Source of the DNA: CAZEQK01 sp964514395
GTDB taxonomy: Bacteria; Bacillota; Bacilli; Tepidibacillales; Tepidibacillaceae
Assembly (NCBI GenBank): GCA_964514395.1
Contig: CAZEQK010000006.1
Coordinates: forward strand, 1-64,000
Direction of reading: 5' to 3'
DNA: 64,000 nucleotides
Shown: piece by piece, positions 61,541-64,000 of the stretch
Layout of the letters: the number at the start of each line of letters is the position of its first letter
Numbering within the stretch: the first letter of the stretch is position 1
Made by a program: the position numbers and the translations under genes
Notes under the pieces: model-generated
Told to the model about the DNA's origin: nothing
What the model saw: the letters and a program-made list of their open reading frames with translations, nothing else
Database searches by the model: none

Positions 61541-62753
61541 GGCCAAAATACTCCTTTGCTTTTTTTAATCCTTCAACCAATCTATCTACTTCTTCTAACG
61601 TATTGTAATAATAAAAGCTTGCTCTTGCTGTAGCAGAAACATCTAACCATTTCATTAATGGTTGTGCACAATGATGTCCAGCTCTCACAGCTATTCCAAA
61701 TGAATCTAATATAGTTGCTAAATCATGCGGATGAATTCCATCTATATTAAAAGTAATTAAACTACTGTGATTTTCTTGAGGTCCATACATTGTAAACCCT
61801 TCAACATTCTTCAATTTATCCATCGCATAGGCTACTAGCTCATGCTCATGCTGCTCAATATGATCTAACCCAACTGATTCTAGGAAATCAATTGCAGCTC
61901 CTAAACCAACAGCTCCAGCGATGATGGGAGTCCCACCTTCAAATTTCCAAGGTAGCTCCTTCCAAGTTGAATCATATAAATCAACAAAATCGATCATTTC
62001 GCCACCAAACTCAACTGGCTCCATTTTCTCTAAAATGTCTTTTTTCCCATAAAGCACACCGATTCCAGTAGGTCCACTCATTTTATGACCAGAAAATGCT
62101 AAAAAGTCACAATCCAAGTCCTGCACATCTACCTTCATATGAGGTACGCTTTGTGCCCCATCAACTAGAATTTTCGCTCCTACTGAGTGAGCAATTTTCG
62201 CAAATTCTTTTATCGGGTTTATCGTTCCAAGTACATTAGAAACATGGGTAATAGCTACCAACTTTGTTTGATCTGTAATCGTATTTTTAAAATCCTCAAG
62301 CTTAATCGTACCATCTGCTTGTAACGGTAAGTATTTTAGTGTTGCACCTGTGGCTTTTGCTACCTGTTGCCATGGGATTAGGTTACTATGATGTTCCATC
62401 AAACTTATCACTATTTCGTCTCCTGCCTTTATAAAGGAACGTCCATAGCTATGAGCAACAAGGTTGATTGAAGTCGTAGTGCCTCTAGTAAAAATTATCT
62501 CTTCCGTACTTTTTGCATGAATGAATTTTCTTACCTTTTCCCTTACACCTTCATAGGCATCAGTTGCCCATGTACCTAAGGTGTGCACGCCACGATGAAC
62601 ATTGGAGTTAATCGTACGATAATATTGATCAATCGCCTCAATAACCTGTAATGGTTTTTGAGCAGTAGCTGCGCTGTCTAAATAAACCAGCTGATGATTA
62701 TTCACTTGTTGATCTAAAATGGGAAACGCTTCCCTAACCTTAGAATCAATCAT
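61524..62753 (-). CDS. sufS: Cysteine desulfurase SufS
   Basis: 409 residues, class II PLP cysteine desulfurase. YLDSAATAQKPLQVIEAI at the N-terminus, VDGAQSVPHMKVDVQDLDCDFLAFSGHKMSGPTGIGVLYG with the PLP lysine (SGHK), and RAGHHCAQPLM with the catalytic Cys. Removes sulfur from cysteine for cluster assembly and passes it to SufU. The start overlaps the sufD stop (ATGA). Confidence 0.96.
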   Translation of the reverse strand: MIDSKVREAFPILDQQVNNHQLVYLDSAATAQKPLQVIEAIDQYYRTINSNVHRGVHTLGTWATDAYEGVREKVRKFIHAKSTEEIIFTRGTTTSINLVAHSYGRSFIKAGDEIVISLMEHHSNLIPWQQVAKATGATLKYLPLQADGTIKLEDFKNTITDQTKLVAITHVSNVLGTINPIKEFAKIAHSVGAKILVDGAQSVPHMKVDVQDLDCDFLAFSGHKMSGPTGIGVLYGKKDILEKMEPVEFGGEMIDFVDLYDSTWKELPWKFEGGTPIIAGAVGLGAAIDFLESVGLDHIEQHEHELVAYAMDKLKNVEGFTMYGPQENHSSLITFNIDGIHPHDLATILDSFGIAVRAGHHCAQPLMKWLDVSATARASFYYYNTLEEVDRLVEGLKKAKEYFGHVFTR

Positions 62754-64000
62754 TTTGATAATTTCCTTTCGATTACATTTTCTAATTGCTCTTGTAATCC
62801 CTCGATTGGAATTCTAGAGACAACAGGGCTTAAGAAACCATGGATGATTAAACGCTCAGCTTCTTCTTTCTTAATTCCTCTTGACATTAAATAATATATA
62901 TCCTCTTTATTCACAGGACCGGCACTAGCTGCATGACCTGCTACCACATCATGTTCTTCAATTAATAATATTGGGTTTGCATCACCACGAGCTTCTTCAC
63001 TCAACATTAAAATTTTCTCTGCTTGCTTTGCGTTAGCTTTTACAGCACCTTTTTCTATTTGAGTGATTCCATCAAAAATTCCAGTTGATTTATCTAACAT
63101 GACCCCATGAGAAAGGATACTACTATTTGTATGATCTCCCACATGAATAACCTTAGATACAAAATTAGTTTTTTGATTACCTGTTCCGATAAATATTGAT
63201 TTCGTATCTACATTTGCTCCTGAATCCTTTAGTATACTTGTATTAGCGGATAAGGTATTTCCATCATTCATTTCACCAATTACCCATTCAATACTACCAT
63301 TTCTTTCCACCAATGCTTTTCTATAGGTATAATCATAAACATTCTTATTAAAATTATGAATCGTAGCATAGCGAACTCGAGCATTTTCTCCAACATATAC
63401 CTCAGACACTCCATTGTGTATGGGAGATATTGTAGTATCACTCGAAAAATAATGGTCTACATAGGTCACACTGCTGTTTTCTTCAGCGACAATTAAAATG
63501 TGTGGCAATAATCCTGTTTTTTCTGCTAAGAATAATGATTGAACTGGAAAATCTACAACTACATTCTTAGGAATATATAGGAACACTCCACCATTCCATA
63601 ATGCTGTATGCAAAGTAATTAATTTATCATCTAATTTGATATCTTTCATAAAATACTTTTTAACAAGATCAGGGTAATTCTGCAATGCATCCATTAAATC
63701 TGTATAAATAACACCCTGTTTCTTCAAGTTTCTTGAAACATCCTGGTAAATAACAGAAGAATCTTTCTGTACTAATACACTTCGTTCTTTTATGTTAGAA
63801 GCAATTACTGATTGCATAAACGCTGGAAGCTGCTCTGCTTTTTCCAGCTGTTGTTGCTCATCAATAGTAAAATCAAAATTATCTATATTCCAATTATCTA
63901 TTTTAATCTTTTCTACTTTCGGCAAAGGTGATTCTTTATATAAGCCAAGTGATTTTAGTCTTAATTCTAACATCCAATCAGGTTCACCTTTGTTCTTGGA
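62750..64000 (-). CDS. sufD: SufD, truncated by the window edge
   Basis: 417 residues visible up to 64000; the frame stays open beyond the edge (KNKGEPDWMLELRLKSL), so the N-terminus is missing. SufD is a SufB paralogue that forms the scaffold complex with SufB and SufC. The second half has TALWNGGVFLYIPKNVVVDF, SVTYVDHYFSSDTT and EEHDVVAGHAASAGPVNKEDIYYLMSRGI, typical of the family. sufC should lie just upstream, outside the window. Confidence 0.95.
   Translation of the reverse strand, partial: SKNKGEPDWMLELRLKSLGLYKESPLPKVEKIKIDNWNIDNFDFTIDEQQQLEKAEQLPAFMQSVIASNIKERSVLVQKDSSVIYQDVSRNLKKQGVIYTDLMDALQNYPDLVKKYFMKDIKLDDKLITLHTALWNGGVFLYIPKNVVVDFPVQSLFLAEKTGLLPHILIVAEENSSVTYVDHYFSSDTTISPIHNGVSEVYVGENARVRYATIHNFNKNVYDYTYRKALVERNGSIEWVIGEMNDGNTLSANTSILKDSGANVDTKSIFIGTGNQKTNFVSKVIHVGDHTNSSILSHGVMLDKSTGIFDGITQIEKGAVKANAKQAEKILMLSEEARGDANPILLIEEHDVVAGHAASAGPVNKEDIYYLMSRGIKKEEAERLIIHGFLSPVVSRIPIEGLQEQLENVIERKLSK

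Overview
The window is AT-rich (roughly one third G+C by eye). It reads as the chromosome of a Gram-positive, spore-former-type member of the Bacillota, probably Bacillales. The signs are strong AGGAGG-type ribosome binding sites, frequent TTG/GTG starts, a SufU-type suf operon in the order sufD-sufS-sufU-sufB, short-hairpin intrinsic terminators and a Bacillus-type lysogeny module. I cannot assign a genus from this sequence.

1-8.6 kb: nine tightly coupled genes on the minus strand form what looks like a complete legionaminic acid operon, in transcription order legB-legC-legG-legI-legH-ptmE-ptmF-legF-ptmA. Next to it, 8.7-17.3 kb holds a MAF-type (motility accessory factor) nonulosonic-acid transferase with two small upstream genes. 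It also holds two TPR-containing GT2 glycosyltransferases, a small unknown protein, and two paralogous unknown proteins that share a C-terminal module. One of those has a 12-A tract right after its start codon. The other contains a 75-nt tandem repeat in which the assembly breaks (100 N). Together the region looks like a flagellin or surface-protein glycosylation locus.

17.3-24.0 kb: a small HTH regulator and a six-gene minus-strand operon. It makes a CDP-linked 6-deoxyhexose (rfbF, rfbG, an RmlC-like epimerase, an RmlD-like reductase) and encodes two related glycosyltransferases, one a tandem duplication of the other. No rfbH is present, so the product is probably not a 3,6-dideoxy sugar.

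24.0-29.5 kb: a zinc-ribbon lysophospholipid-type acyltransferase, an acetate uptake/activation pair (SatP-type transporter and acetyl-CoA synthetase), and decayed genes for a lipoprotein and a beta-propeller protein. 29.5-39.6 kb: a surface-protein cluster with a 1558-residue RCC1/PKD protein and a duplicated two-gene cassette (stalk-domain protein plus PKD protein). One copy of the cassette is truncated, and a 239-nt stretch of perfect identity points to gene conversion or recent duplication.

39.8-55.8 kb: mixed metabolic genes. These include GNAT acetyltransferases, a methyltransferase, a frameshifted hydrolase, glutaminyl-tRNA synthetase (uncommon in Bacillota) and a YrhK-like protein. 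They also include a MarR-ABC exporter operon, a DUF2202-like pseudogene and an APC permease. A phzF-like gene is split by an insert of about 1.6 kb with visibly higher G+C that carries a membrane protein and a broken kinase fragment.

55.8-59.7 kb: a prophage remnant limited to its lysogeny module. It has a cI-like and a cro-like gene around shared 13-bp operators, small genes including a Com-like zinc finger, arm-type direct repeats and a full tyrosine integrase. It sits next to the 3' end of sufB. The rest of the window is the suf operon, with sufD cut by the window edge.
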